Positions 24,203 through 33,526 are shown, numbered from the stretch's first letter. The stretch is DNA of 40,250 nucleotides from Sedimentibacter sp. (GCA_018436705.1 JAHDLA010000002.1:1-40250); one strand, 5' to 3'. Translations and numbers: made by a program. The notes: generated from the letters alone by a model not told the origin.

Positions 24203-25954
24203 CTACCTGTTTGCAATACTTTTGTTATAGTCATTTAATTTGCGGTATAAAGTTCTTAGACCCATTCCCAGCTCTTCTGCGGCAAGAGTTTTTCCTTTAA
24301 CATCCCAGCCGTACCTGTCTATTGTTTCGATTATTAATTTATGCTCGTTTTCTTTTATAGGATTTACGGCTGCAGATGCATCTGCTTGTTTATTCTCGTA
24401 GAAGTCAAGCGGCAAATCCGCCGGTGTGATTACTTCTTTTTCGGTTATATTTACACAATATTCAACTACGTTTTCAAGCTGTCTTATATTGCCGGGCCAA
24501 TATGAATTGTTCAGTATATCATATACTTTGTTGTCAAAACCCAATATTTGTTTTTTTAATTTTCTATTATAAAATTTTAAAAAATCATTAGCTAATATGC
24601 TTATATCTTCGCGTCTTTGCCTTAGTGGAATTAGTTTCATAGGTATTACATTCAGTCTGTAAAACAAATCTGAACGGAAGCTTTTTTCTTTTATCATTTC
24701 TTCAAGGTTTCGATTTGATGCTGCGATTATTCTTACATCTACATTTATGGGAGTGATACCTCCTACTTTTTCAAAAGTTGATTCCTGTAAAACGCTTAAA
24801 AGTTTAGCTTGCATGTTTATGGGAATTTCGCTTATTTCGTCAAGAAAAAGCGTTCCTTCATTTGCAAGTTCGAACTTACCGGGTTTTCCGTACTTGCTTG
24901 CACCGGTGAAAGCTCCGGCTTCATATCCGAAAAGTTCGCTTTCAAAAAGATTTTCTGGTATGCTCGTACAGTTTACAATAATAAAAGGTTTATTTTTTCT
25001 TTTGCTTTCATAGTGAATGGCCTTGGCAAGAAGCCCTTTTCCGGTTCCTGTTTCACCGGATATAAAGACGGTTGAAGGGCTGCTTGCTATTTTTTTTATG
25101 GTTTTTTTTATGATTTTAACATGTTCGCTTTTACCTTTAATACTGTCAATGTTATAGGGCTGGTCATTTTTAATGTTTAAATTAACGCTATCTGAGAGGA
25201 TGGATTTGTTGTAATTTATTCTTATAGCAGTTCCGACAGATACATCTTTGTTTCTTAGAGGAGTTGAAAAAACTCTGACAGGAGAATCGTTAATTTTAAC
25301 TTTATAATTTGATATTGACCTTCTGCTTAAGATGACCGAGACTACATTGTTCGGAAAGAGCTGATGAATATTTTTGGTATTCATACCACAAGATGCAAAA
25401 AAATCTAGGGCTGCTGCGTTTATTATTTCAATGTTTCCTTCTGCATCTGTAGTTATAAACCCATCTTCTGATAAATCAAGTATTGTGGTTAGAGATGATT
25501 TTGAGGCTGTAGAATCAAATGCTTTATATTGCTGCATTATAAAAAGTGACAGAAGATGTGCGAACTGCTCGATAATATTTGTATAATAATCGATATTGTT
25601 GACAATTCTGTCATGGCTTTCTTTGGAAAATGAAGTGAAAGAAAGTACTCCAAGGGTTTCTGTATTAACTGTAATACTTTTTAGTATTTCAATTGTTGAA
25701 GGACAATTATCTTTAAATCTGCATCCTAAGCACGCTGCCATATGGCCGGGATTATTTACTGTTACATTTCCTTTCATTATTACTTCCTGAATGGAAGGAG
25801 AATGAACAACGCGTCCTTTGATTCTCAAATAGGATTCGGTGCTTATAACTAAATTGCTTTCAGTATCAAAAACAGCATAGTCAATATTAAAGATACTTTT
25901 AATTATGTTTAAAATGTTTTTTATTTCATTTTCGTAATTATATAAGTTTATCAT
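24203..25954 (-). CDS. Sigma-54-dependent transcriptional activator with Cys-containing sensor and PAS domain
   Basis: 583 aa. Residues 1-145 form a GAF/PAS-like sensor containing CLGC and a third Cys (75, 78, 84), possibly binding metal or sensing redox. A PAS domain follows at about 150-250 (DLSEDGFITTDAEGNIEIIN). The AAA+ domain spans about 270-500 with Walker A GETGTGKG (300-307), the sigma-54 contact loop GAFTGA (347-352) and Walker B LFLDE (369-373). A Fis-type helix-turn-helix ends the protein (KTLAAEELGMGLRTLYRKLN). It is transcribed away from the SDR operon, which carries a -24/-12 promoter, so that operon is its likely target. ATG 25954 follows GGAGG. Confidence 0.93.
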   Translation of the reverse strand: MINLYNYENEIKNILNIIKSIFNIDYAVFDTESNLVISTESYLRIKGRVVHSPSIQEVIMKGNVTVNNPGHMAACLGCRFKDNCPSTIEILKSITVNTETLGVLSFTSFSKESHDRIVNNIDYYTNIIEQFAHLLSLFIMQQYKAFDSTASKSSLTTILDLSEDGFITTDAEGNIEIINAAALDFFASCGMNTKNIHQLFPNNVVSVILSRRSISNYKVKINDSPVRVFSTPLRNKDVSVGTAIRINYNKSILSDSVNLNIKNDQPYNIDSIKGKSEHVKIIKKTIKKIASSPSTVFISGETGTGKGLLAKAIHYESKRKNKPFIIVNCTSIPENLFESELFGYEAGAFTGASKYGKPGKFELANEGTLFLDEISEIPINMQAKLLSVLQESTFEKVGGITPINVDVRIIAASNRNLEEMIKEKSFRSDLFYRLNVIPMKLIPLRQRREDISILANDFLKFYNRKLKKQILGFDNKVYDILNNSYWPGNIRQLENVVEYCVNITEKEVITPADLPLDFYENKQADASAAVNPIKENEHKLIIETIDRYGWDVKGKTLAAEELGMGLRTLYRKLNDYNKSIANR

Positions 25955-25977
25955 AAGTCCTCCTATATATTTAATTA

Positions 25978-26006
25978 ATTATATAACTAATTGACATATA
26001 AATCAA
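25978..26006 (-). promoter_or_regulatory. Sigma-70 promoter of the sigma-54 activator gene
   Basis: On the minus strand TTGATT (26006-26001), 17 bases, TATAAT (25983-25978). It overlaps the inverted repeat at 25988-26009, so the activator may control its own gene. Confidence 0.55.
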
Positions 26007-26015
26007 TTAAATTGA
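25988..26015. promoter_or_regulatory. Candidate upstream activator site
   Basis: TAATTGA - 8 bases - TCAATTA (25988-26009) is a perfect inverted repeat, and TCAATTAAATTGA (26003-26015) is a second, overlapping one. They sit about 110-135 bases before the sigma-54 promoter, the usual distance for enhancer-like sites. AT-rich repeats can arise by chance. Confidence 0.45.
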
Positions 26016-26122
26016 CAAAAATGGCAAGGAAACATTATCTTAAGATCTGTTTTTATAATGATAAAATAAAAGCAGTTGTGTAATTAGAGTAGTTTTATTT
26101 TTTTTATTTATAATATCAATAT

Positions 26123-26138
26123 TGGCACAATAAATGCT
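26123..26138 (+). promoter_or_regulatory. Sigma-54 (-24/-12) promoter of the SDR-gcvP-like operon
   Basis: TGGCACAATAAATGCT: GG at 26124-26125 and GC at 26136-26137 with exactly 10 bases between, matching TGGCAC-N5-TTGC except for one T. It lies 35 bases before the SDR start codon and downstream of a divergent sigma-54 activator. Confidence 0.8.
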
Positions 26139-26172
26139 ATTATTATAGTAAATAAGAATAAGGGGGTCAAAA

Positions 26173-26967
26173 ATGTTGGTAAAAAAAGATTTGCTGTCAT
26201 TAGAAGGTAAAGTCGCAATAATAACAGGTGCAGCATCAGGAATTGGACTTGGCACAGTTGAACTTCTTTCGGCTTATGGTGCTACAGTTGCAATGGTTGA
26301 TATAAGTGCGAACGGTGAAAAAGAGGCTAAAAGATTAGTGGATGCAGGAAGAAAAGTAGAATTTTTTAAATGCAATGTAACAAAATCAGATGAAGTTACG
26401 AATACAGTAGAATCTGTATTTAATAAATTCGGACATATTGATATATTATTCAATAATGCGGGCGTTACCGTAAGAAAAACAGTTGTTGATCTGGAAGAGA
26501 AAGAATGGGATTTTGTTCTGGGTGTAGGACTTAAGGGAACGTTTTTATTTTCTAAATATGTAATTCCACACATGGCTGCAAACGGAGGCGGAAGCATTAT
26601 TAACACAGGATCAGGCTGGGGCCTGAAAGGCGGAGATTTAGCAGCAGCATATTGTGCAGTTAAAGGGGGAATTGTTAATTTAACTCGCGCAATGGCTATA
26701 GACCACGGACATCAAAATATAAGAGTTAACAGTGTTAATCCAGGTGATACTGATACAGCTATGCTTAGAGATGAGGGAGTTCAAACAGGAATAGTTAAAG
26801 ATTCTGCTTCTCAGGAAACTTATCTTAGAGACTGCGGCATAGAAAGGCCTCTTCAAAGAATCGGTATGCCTGAAGATATAGCAAATACAGTTCTGTATCT
26901 TGCAAGTGACTTATCAAGTTGGGTAACCGGAGCGGCAATTGTTGTAGACGGAGGAGGATTAGCTTAA
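26173..26967 (+). CDS. Short-chain dehydrogenase/reductase (SDR)
   Basis: 264 aa, classical SDR. NAD(P) motif TGAASGIG (about 20-27), NNAG, catalytic Ser in INTGSGWG and the YCAVK Tyr/Lys pair, then NPGDTDTAM. Asp in VAMVDIS after the second beta strand suggests NAD rather than NADP preference. The family oxidises hydroxyl groups on many substrates; none can be named. First gene of the sigma-54 operon, 29 bases before the gcvPA-like gene. Ribosome binding site AAGGGGGT. Confidence 0.9.
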   Translation: MLVKKDLLSLEGKVAIITGAASGIGLGTVELLSAYGATVAMVDISANGEKEAKRLVDAGRKVEFFKCNVTKSDEVTNTVESVFNKFGHIDILFNNAGVTVRKTVVDLEEKEWDFVLGVGLKGTFLFSKYVIPHMAANGGGSIINTGSGWGLKGGDLAAAYCAVKGGIVNLTRAMAIDHGHQNIRVNSVNPGDTDTAMLRDEGVQTGIVKDSASQETYLRDCGIERPLQRIGMPEDIANTVLYLASDLSSWVTGAAIVVDGGGLA

Positions 26968-26996
26968 TTTAACATGATAATAATTTGGAGGTCAAA

Positions 26997-28397
26997 ATGA
27001 CAATAAGAGGATTTAAAAATCATCCCTATATTCCTAATTCAGTTCCAGAGATAGAAAACGAAATGCTAAGTGAAATAGGACTAAATTCAATTGAAGAACT
27101 ACATGAAGATGTTCCTGATAAAATTAAATTAAAAGAAAATTTGAATTTGCCTGAAGCGTTCGGCTCCGAATATGAACTGAAAAGACATATGGAAGATATT
27201 TTAATTAAAAATAAAAGCTGCTTGGAAAACTTGAACTTTCTTGGTGCCGGCTGCTGGCAACATTATGTTCCGGCAATATGCGATGAAATAAATGGAAGAG
27301 GAGAGTTTCTAACAGCTTACGGTGGTGAGCCCTACAACGATTTTGGAAGATTTCAGGCGCTGTTTGAATATCAAAGCCTTGTAGCGGAGCTTGTGGACAT
27401 GGAAGTTGTTAATGTTCCAACCATGGACTGGACCCAGGCTGCAGCTACTGCAATAAGTATGGCTTCAAGAGTTGTGGGAAAAAAGCAAGTTCTTGTTCCA
27501 AAGTTAATGGATAGAGAAAAACTAATGGCTATTAAAAATTACTGTACACCTGTTCTTGAAATAGTTGAAGTTGATTATGACAAAAAAACAGGATGCATGT
27601 GTATGGATGATTTAAAAAATAAAATCTCCGACAAAACTGCTGCGGTTTATTTTGAGAATCCTTCTTACCTTGGATTTATTGAAGTAAACGGACATGAAAT
27701 TTCTGATATAGCTCATGAACTAGGAGCATTAAGTGTTGTTGGCGTTGATCCAATATCTTTGGGAGTTATTGCGCCTCCTCCGTCTTATGGTGCAAATATA
27801 GTTTGCGGTGATTTACAGCCTTTAGGAGTACATATGAATTATGGAGGCGGCCAATCAGGATTTATGGCAACGATGGACGAAGAAAAATACGTTATGGAAT
27901 TTCCTTCTAGATTATTCGGAATTGCTTCTACTAATGTTGAAGGTGAGTATGGGTTCGGAGACGTTGCATATGACAGAACATCATTTGGCAATTACAGAGA
28001 AAATGGTAAGGAGTATGTGGGAACCCAATCAGCTCTTTGGGGAATTACAGCGGGTGTATATCTTGCAACAATGGGTCCAAAAGGCATGGTAGAAGTAGGA
28101 CAGACAATTATGCAGAAATCTCAGTATGCTGTACAAAGATTAAATGAACTTGATAATGTTAAGGGAAGCTATTTTGATTCGGTATTCTTTAAAGAGTTTG
28201 TAGTTGACTTTAATAAAACTGGAAAGACTGTAAAAGAAGTTAACAAAGCTTTGCTTGAAAAAGGAATATTTGGCGGGAAAGATTTGTCTAGAGATTTTCC
28301 TGAACTCGGTCAATGTGCTCTTTACTGTGTAACAGAAGTGCATACTAAGACTGATATAGATAAATTAATTACAGCTCTTGAAGAAATAGTTCTTTAA
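26997..28397 (+). CDS. Divergent glycine decarboxylase subunit 1 (GcvPA)-like protein
   Basis: 466 aa. FLGAGCWQHYVPAICDEI and LTAYGGEPYNDFGRFQALFE align with the GcvPA landmark LGAG-x-x-x-HY-x-P and the TAY-x-P-Y region, but the conserved TPYQPE-type segment is changed and the region after it (VNVPTMDWTQAAATAISMAS) replaces the usual NASMYDGATA. This is the non-PLP-binding half of an alpha2beta2 P-protein fold. It is paired with the GcvPB-like gene 23 bases downstream. No gcvH, gcvT or lpd is in the window, so a different amino-acid substrate is plausible. Start ATG 26997 after GGAGG (an in-frame TTG at 26985 overlaps that site). Confidence 0.8.
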   Translation: MTIRGFKNHPYIPNSVPEIENEMLSEIGLNSIEELHEDVPDKIKLKENLNLPEAFGSEYELKRHMEDILIKNKSCLENLNFLGAGCWQHYVPAICDEINGRGEFLTAYGGEPYNDFGRFQALFEYQSLVAELVDMEVVNVPTMDWTQAAATAISMASRVVGKKQVLVPKLMDREKLMAIKNYCTPVLEIVEVDYDKKTGCMCMDDLKNKISDKTAAVYFENPSYLGFIEVNGHEISDIAHELGALSVVGVDPISLGVIAPPPSYGANIVCGDLQPLGVHMNYGGGQSGFMATMDEEKYVMEFPSRLFGIASTNVEGEYGFGDVAYDRTSFGNYRENGKEYVGTQSALWGITAGVYLATMGPKGMVEVGQTIMQKSQYAVQRLNELDNVKGSYFDSVFFKEFVVDFNKTGKTVKEVNKALLEKGIFGGKDLSRDFPELGQCALYCVTEVHTKTDIDKLITALEEIVL

Positions 28398-28420
28398 TCT
28401 TAAGAAAGCGAGGAATCAAT

Positions 28421-29989
28421 GTGAAAAAAATAGATAGAAGTTATAAAGTTAGAAAGAATTTTCACCAAGCAAAATGGGATGAAGCAATAATTTTTGAACT
28501 AAGCCAAAAAGGCGAAAGAGGTATTCTTGTTCCAAAGGCCGAAAACAAAATATCGGAAAAAGTAGGAGACGGAATATCCAAGCTACCGCAAAACATGAAA
28601 AGAAAAAATGTTTTGAATCTTCCTGAAATTTCACAAAACAGGGTTTTGAGACATTTTACAAGGCTTTCTCAGGAAACTTTAGGAGCAGATGTAAATGTTG
28701 AAATAGGACAGGGAACATGCACAGTTAAATATAGCCCCAAAATAAATGATCAGATTTCAAAGCTTCCCAAAATGACAGAACTTCATCCTTTACAGGACGA
28801 ATCAACAGTACAGGGTATACTCCAGATTATGTATGAAACTGATTTATACTTAAGAGAAATTTCGGGGATGGATCGAATTACGTTCCAGCCAGGCGGCGGA
28901 AGCCAAGGAGTATTTACAATGGCATCTCTAGTGTATGCATACTATAAAGAAAAAGGAGAGGAAAATCAGAGAAACGAAATAATAACAACGATTTATTCTC
29001 ACCCTTCTGATGCTGCAGCCCCTCACGTTAAAGGATATAAGATAATTTATATTCATCCGGACGAAAATGGATATCCTGATTTTGAAGCATTTAAAGCAGC
29101 AGTAAGCGACAAAACAGCAGCATTTTTTGTGGCTAATCCAGAAGATACAGGTGTCTACAATAAAAATATTTTAAAATTTACAAAACTTGTTCATGAATAT
29201 GGTGGATTATGTGGATATGATCAAGCAAATGCAAATGGATTATTGGGGGTTACTAGAGCAAAAGAAGCCGGATTTGATATGTGCTTTTTTAATCTTCACA
29301 AAACTTTTTCAACACCGCACGGATGCGGAGGACCTGCTGTGGGAGCAACTGGGGTTTTAAAACATATTGAAAAATATTTGCCGGCTCCGCTTGTTGATTA
29401 CGATGGAGAAAAATATTATTTGAATTATGAAATTACAAACAATCCTTATTCGGTAGGGAAAATACGATCTTTCAATGGTGTTGCACAGGTTGTTTTGAAA
29501 GCATATGCTTGGATAAGATCTCTGGGACCTGAAGGGTTGTACCAGGTTGCGAAAACTGCAGTGCTTAACAACAATTATCTGTTTAAAAAACTAATGGAGC
29601 TTCCATATGTTGATGCACCGTATATTAAAGGCAAACAGCGTGTTGAGCAGGTTAGATATACTCTTGAAAAATTATACAATGAAACAGGAGTGTCAACTGC
29701 TGATGTTCAAAGGAGAATGATGGATTTTGGAATGCACTATTGGCAGAGCCATCATCCATATTATATATCTGAGCCAATGACGTTAGAGCCAACTGAAACT
29801 CCATCTAAAGCTGATTTGGATGAATATATTGAAACACTGAAATTTATATTCAATGAAGCTTATACAAATCCTGAAATAGTAAAAACAGCACCTCATCAAA
29901 GTGTATGTCATTATATAGATGAATCTGGAATGGATGATCCTGACAAGTGGGCAGTAACTTGGAGAAGCTATCAGAAAAAATTTAAATAG
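28421..29989 (+). CDS. Divergent glycine decarboxylase subunit 2 (GcvPB)-like PLP enzyme
   Basis: 522 aa, about 35 longer than usual GcvPB, mostly at the N-terminus. The PLP-Lys motif is intact: NLHKTFSTPHGCGGP (Lys294). GQGTCTVKYSPK (97-107) matches the GSCTMKYNPK motif. The highly conserved SAHGTNPAS of P-proteins is instead YSHPSDAAA (192-200), near the cofactor and substrate, so the reaction may be decarboxylation of an amino acid other than glycine, or another PLP reaction. GTG start at 28421. Same operon as the SDR and GcvPA-like genes. Confidence 0.82.
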   Translation: MKKIDRSYKVRKNFHQAKWDEAIIFELSQKGERGILVPKAENKISEKVGDGISKLPQNMKRKNVLNLPEISQNRVLRHFTRLSQETLGADVNVEIGQGTCTVKYSPKINDQISKLPKMTELHPLQDESTVQGILQIMYETDLYLREISGMDRITFQPGGGSQGVFTMASLVYAYYKEKGEENQRNEIITTIYSHPSDAAAPHVKGYKIIYIHPDENGYPDFEAFKAAVSDKTAAFFVANPEDTGVYNKNILKFTKLVHEYGGLCGYDQANANGLLGVTRAKEAGFDMCFFNLHKTFSTPHGCGGPAVGATGVLKHIEKYLPAPLVDYDGEKYYLNYEITNNPYSVGKIRSFNGVAQVVLKAYAWIRSLGPEGLYQVAKTAVLNNNYLFKKLMELPYVDAPYIKGKQRVEQVRYTLEKLYNETGVSTADVQRRMMDFGMHYWQSHHPYYISEPMTLEPTETPSKADLDEYIETLKFIFNEAYTNPEIVKTAPHQSVCHYIDESGMDDPDKWAVTWRSYQKKFK

Positions 29990-30014
29990 TTTTCTAGGTT
30001 GTTTATAATGAAAT

Positions 30015-30059
30015 TTCTGTAGGAATGTATTAATCATTTTTAAATCCATTCCTGCAGAA
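30015..30059 (+). terminator. Intercistronic hairpin after the gcvPB-like gene
   Basis: TTCTGTAGGAATG pairs with CATTCCTGCAGAA (one G-U pair) across a 19-base loop, without a T-run. It probably attenuates or stabilises the mRNA before the AcoX-like gene. Confidence 0.5.
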
Positions 30060-30102
30060 GCACTGGTAATTTGTGCTTAAAAAATATAAGGACTGTAGAG
30101 TG

Positions 30103-31212
30103 ATGAAGAAAATAGGATTAATAATTAATCCCATAGCAGGCATGGGGGGGAGTGTCGGGCTTAAGGGGACAGATGGATTGGAACGTGAAGCATTAAGGCT
30201 TGGGTCTATACCCAAAGCGTTAGATAAATCAAAAATTTTTATTGAGAAAATTAGTGGACTTAAAAATCTTGTGGAAATAATTACTTGTTCAGGCGATATG
30301 GGGGAAAATGCTATAAAGGAGTACAATTTCAATGCCAGAATAATTTATTTTCCAAGAAGTGAAAGTACAACATCTGGTGATACTGTTGAAGCTGCCAGAA
30401 TTATGAAAAACGAAGATGTTGATTTATTAGTATTTACGGGGGGAGATGGTACGGCAAGAAATATTTATGAAGGAGCGGGCGAGGGTACTACAGCAATAGG
30501 AATACCGGCAGGTGTGAAAATTCATTCATCCGTATTTGCAAAGACTCCTGGCAGAGCCGGAGAACTGGCAAAACTGTTTATTGAAGGTAAAACAACCCTT
30601 ACCAAGGAAGCTGAAGTTTTGGATATAGATGAATGTGAATATCGCAAAGGTGTTGTAAATACAAGATTATTTGGATATTTAACAGTCCCTATGGAAAGAA
30701 ATTTCATGCAGAATAAAAAAGCTCCGTCGCTAAAGAGTGAAAAATCCCAACAGTATGAAATTGCAAATGAAGTTATTAGGGATATGCTCGAAGATACATA
30801 TTACATTATTGGACCGGGGTCGACAACACGTGCAATAATGGAAATATTAGGACTTAAAAATACATTAATAGGAGTTGATTTAATATACAACAAAAAAATA
30901 ATTGCAAATGATCTGTCTGAAAATCAAATTTTGAAATACATATCATCTAGTCCGGCTAAAATAATTATTACTCCAACTGGTGGGCAAGGTTATTTACTTG
31001 GCAGGGGAAACCAGCAAATCAGTAATAAAGTAGTTAAAGCTTTGGGGAAAGACAATATTATCATAATAGCTACAAAAGACAAAATAACTAACTTAAAAGG
31101 AGAACCGTTGCTTTTGGATACAGGCAGCAATGAAACAGATGAAATGCTAAAGGGGTATGCAAAAATTATTACAGGCTTCAGAGAAACAGTTATTTATAAA
31201 ATAAATTCATAA
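30103..31212 (+). CDS. ATP-NAD kinase / AcoX-family protein
   Basis: 369 aa. It starts with GLIINPIAGMGGSVGLKGTD and carries FTGGDGTARNI, the NAD-kinase/diacylglycerol-kinase type GGDGT, followed by GIPAGVKIHSSVFA, typical of the COG3199/AcoX group. AcoX-like genes accompany catabolic operons (acetoin and amino-acid pathways), but their exact reaction is not settled; phosphorylation of NAD or another nucleotide is the family expectation. ATG 30103 is chosen; GTG 30100 fits the AAGGA at 30088-30092 about as well. Likely in the sigma-54 operon by read-through. Confidence 0.8.
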   Translation: MKKIGLIINPIAGMGGSVGLKGTDGLEREALRLGSIPKALDKSKIFIEKISGLKNLVEIITCSGDMGENAIKEYNFNARIIYFPRSESTTSGDTVEAARIMKNEDVDLLVFTGGDGTARNIYEGAGEGTTAIGIPAGVKIHSSVFAKTPGRAGELAKLFIEGKTTLTKEAEVLDIDECEYRKGVVNTRLFGYLTVPMERNFMQNKKAPSLKSEKSQQYEIANEVIRDMLEDTYYIIGPGSTTRAIMEILGLKNTLIGVDLIYNKKIIANDLSENQILKYISSSPAKIIITPTGGQGYLLGRGNQQISNKVVKALGKDNIIIIATKDKITNLKGEPLLLDTGSNETDEMLKGYAKIITGFRETVIYKINS

Positions 31213-31288
31213 TATATCAAAAAAATTATCGCTGGGATTTATTTTAAATAGTCTTCCTCATATGTGAAAATAATGATTGCAGTCTTTT

Positions 31289-31302
31289 TGAAAACGTTAA
31301 CA
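31289..31302. promoter_or_regulatory. Perfect cre (catabolite-responsive element) match
   Basis: TGAAAACGTTAACA fits the CcpA consensus TGWAANCGNTNWCA at every position. It lies 74 bases before the antiporter gene, suggesting catabolite repression of it. Confidence 0.7.
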
Positions 31303-31375
31303 ATGACATTACGCTTTATCTCAAAAACTTTGCATACTTAATTTGTTTATTTTTAAAAAATTTATGGAGGGTTAT

Positions 31376-32881
31376 ATGAATAAAGATGAAAAAAAATCTG
31401 AAAGTGCTTTAGTAGCAGCGATTAAATTTTTGCCATTATTAATACTTGCTTTACTGGTAATTATTTTCGAGATGGATTTGCTTATTGCAGCGCCTATAGC
31501 AACTGTTTTTGCTGTATTGGTAGCTATGTTTTCAAATAAACTCACCTTCAAAGAAGTTTTTGATAGAGGACTTAAGAGTGCCAGCAATATAACGATAGTA
31601 TTTTTTATTTTGATGTTTGCATATGGTGTTGCTGAATGTTTTATGGCAACAGGTGTGGGTGCTTCTGTAATCAATATTGCTCTTTCATTGGGCATATCAG
31701 GGAAAACAGTTGCAGTTATAGGTTTTTTAGTTACGTGTGTATTATCAATAGCTACAGGAACATCCTGGGGAACTTTCGCAGCATGCGCTCCTATATTTTT
31801 ATGGCTTAATTATATTGTAGGAGGAAGTGAAATATTGACGCTTTGTTCTGTTGCAGGTGGCTCATGTTTTGGAGACAATATAGGTCTTATATCTGATACG
31901 ACAGTGCTAAGTTCAGGCTTGCAGGATGTTGAAATAATTCACAGAGTTAGGCACCAGGGTGTTTGGTCATTGTGTTGCTTGGTTATTTCAGCTGTTATAA
32001 TATTTGCATTAGGCATGGGACTTTCGGGTGTTTCCGGAGATCCAAGGCAAGCAATAGAGTCAATCCCTCCGGAAGCATATGAAGCGTTGGCTGAACAAAG
32101 ACCTTCGGCAATATTACTTCTTGAACAGGTTAAAACAGGAGTACCTGTTTATATGATAATTCCATTATTTATTGTTGTAGGCATGGCATTTGCAGGAATA
32201 CAAACAATGATATGTCTTGGAGCAGGTATGGTTTCTGCGTTAATATTTGGTATGATTGCAGGTACAACAACTGTAAGCCAATGGTTAAATGATTTGCTTC
32301 TAGTGGGATTTGGAGATGCGGGAGGATGGTCAATAGTAATGATGATGTGGGTGTCTGCTTTTGGAGGCATTATGAACGGTATGAATGCTTTTGAACCTCT
32401 TGCAAAATTAATTGTTAAAATGTCCTCCAGTGTAAAACAATTAATGGGTTGGTGTGGTGTTCTATGTATAACAGGAAATGTTGCGTTGTCGGATGAAACC
32501 GCCGAGATAGCAACAATATCGCCTATAATTAGAAACATAGTAGAAGAAAATGTGGAAGGTACTCCGGATTCTATGTATAAGTTGAGATTAAGACTTGCTA
32601 CATTTGCAGATGCCATGGGAGTTTATGGCTCTCAATTAATTCCTTGGCATTGCTTTCCGGTATTCTTTACAGCAATAGCCAATGCTGTTTACCCTATAGC
32701 GAATTTTACTACGATAGATGTTATGAGAATGAATGTTATGGCATTTGTTGCTGTCGGTTCTATGTTAATATTAACATTCACAGGACTAGACAGATTTATA
32801 CCACTGTTCAAAATACCTTCTGAACCTGAGGTGAAACTCAGAAAAAAAGACAAAGAGTTAAGGGTTGCTGAAGAGGTATAA
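31376..32881 (+). CDS. NhaC-family Na+/H+ antiporter or organic-acid antiporter
   Basis: 501 aa with about a dozen hydrophobic helices. Family stretches include SIATGTSWGTFAACAPI, GDNIGLISDTTV and the C-terminal SDETAEIATISPI. NhaC relatives exchange sodium for protons, and some (such as MleN) exchange organic acids, so it may carry the substrate or product of the upstream enzymes. Start ATG 31376, 5 bases after GGAGG; an in-frame upstream ATG at 31343 has no ribosome binding site. A perfect cre site lies upstream. Confidence 0.88.
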   Translation: MNKDEKKSESALVAAIKFLPLLILALLVIIFEMDLLIAAPIATVFAVLVAMFSNKLTFKEVFDRGLKSASNITIVFFILMFAYGVAECFMATGVGASVINIALSLGISGKTVAVIGFLVTCVLSIATGTSWGTFAACAPIFLWLNYIVGGSEILTLCSVAGGSCFGDNIGLISDTTVLSSGLQDVEIIHRVRHQGVWSLCCLVISAVIIFALGMGLSGVSGDPRQAIESIPPEAYEALAEQRPSAILLLEQVKTGVPVYMIIPLFIVVGMAFAGIQTMICLGAGMVSALIFGMIAGTTTVSQWLNDLLLVGFGDAGGWSIVMMMWVSAFGGIMNGMNAFEPLAKLIVKMSSSVKQLMGWCGVLCITGNVALSDETAEIATISPIIRNIVEENVEGTPDSMYKLRLRLATFADAMGVYGSQLIPWHCFPVFFTAIANAVYPIANFTTIDVMRMNVMAFVAVGSMLILTFTGLDRFIPLFKIPSEPEVKLRKKDKELRVAEEV

Positions 32882-32970
32882 ATTCTAAAAAAGCGTGAAC
32901 TATTTTTACGGCAAAATATTATTTATTAGATATATGTCTTAGTTTTATAACAGATATGTAAAAAGCCATA

Positions 32971-33012
32971 AGCAGCATCCAATTGTTATTTTAAATAAAA
33001 CTGGGTGCTGCT
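32971..33012. terminator. Hairpin between convergent nhaC-like and def genes
   Basis: AGCAGCATCCA pairs with TGGGTGCTGCT (one G-U) around a 20-base loop, between two converging stop codons. It could terminate both; T-rich sequence lies on either side. Confidence 0.55.
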
Positions 33013-33024
33013 AAAATTTTAATA

Positions 33025-33504
33025 CTATTGTTTAACAAAGAAGGATCTGTTGTCAATTGCTTTCATGGTAGCAAGTATTCCGTCAAGGTGGTCATATTCA
33101 TGTTGCAGAAGTTCAGATAAATCTCCTTCTAAAACAATTTTACGCTCATTCCATTCCATATCATAATATTTGATAAGACATTTTTGATGCCGCTTAACCT
33201 TTACCAGCAGATTTGGAAATGACATGCAATCGTCCATTACTTCCATCTGTTCTTCACCTATTGGCTCAAGAACCGGGTTGATGAAAACTGTCGGTTCTTC
33301 GATGTACATGTACAGTATTCTTTTTTGAACACCTATTTGAGGTGCCGCAATCGCTCTGCCGGCATTATATTTATTTCGAAACGCAATCAATGTATCATGT
33401 AAATCCTGAATGGTGAGTGAAAGATTAGGCAACTCTGATTTTTCAACAGGTGTGCTGACCTCATATAATTTAGGATTTCCTAACAGTAAGATTTCTTTCT
33501 TCAT
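33025..33504 (-). CDS. def: Peptide deformylase homologue, atypical motif 2
   Basis: 159 aa. All metal ligands are present: GRAIAAPQIG (motif 1, 49-58), Cys93 in DDCMSFPN (motif 2, usually EGCLS) and QHEYDH (motif 3, His135, Glu136, His139). The enzyme removes the formyl group from nascent proteins. The altered motif 2 is known to me from secondary clostridial deformylases, so it may not be the main one. Second gene after yitT on the minus strand, 22 bases apart, with GGAGG before ATG. Confidence 0.85.
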   Translation of the reverse strand: MKKEILLLGNPKLYEVSTPVEKSELPNLSLTIQDLHDTLIAFRNKYNAGRAIAAPQIGVQKRILYMYIEEPTVFINPVLEPIGEEQMEVMDDCMSFPNLLVKVKRHQKCLIKYYDMEWNERKIVLEGDLSELLQHEYDHLDGILATMKAIDNRSFFVKQ

Positions 33505-33526
33505 AATTTTCCTCCTAGATATGTAT

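Noticed and set aside
26997..29989. A normal glycine cleavage system
   Set aside because: H, T and L genes are absent nearby and conserved P-protein segments are altered.
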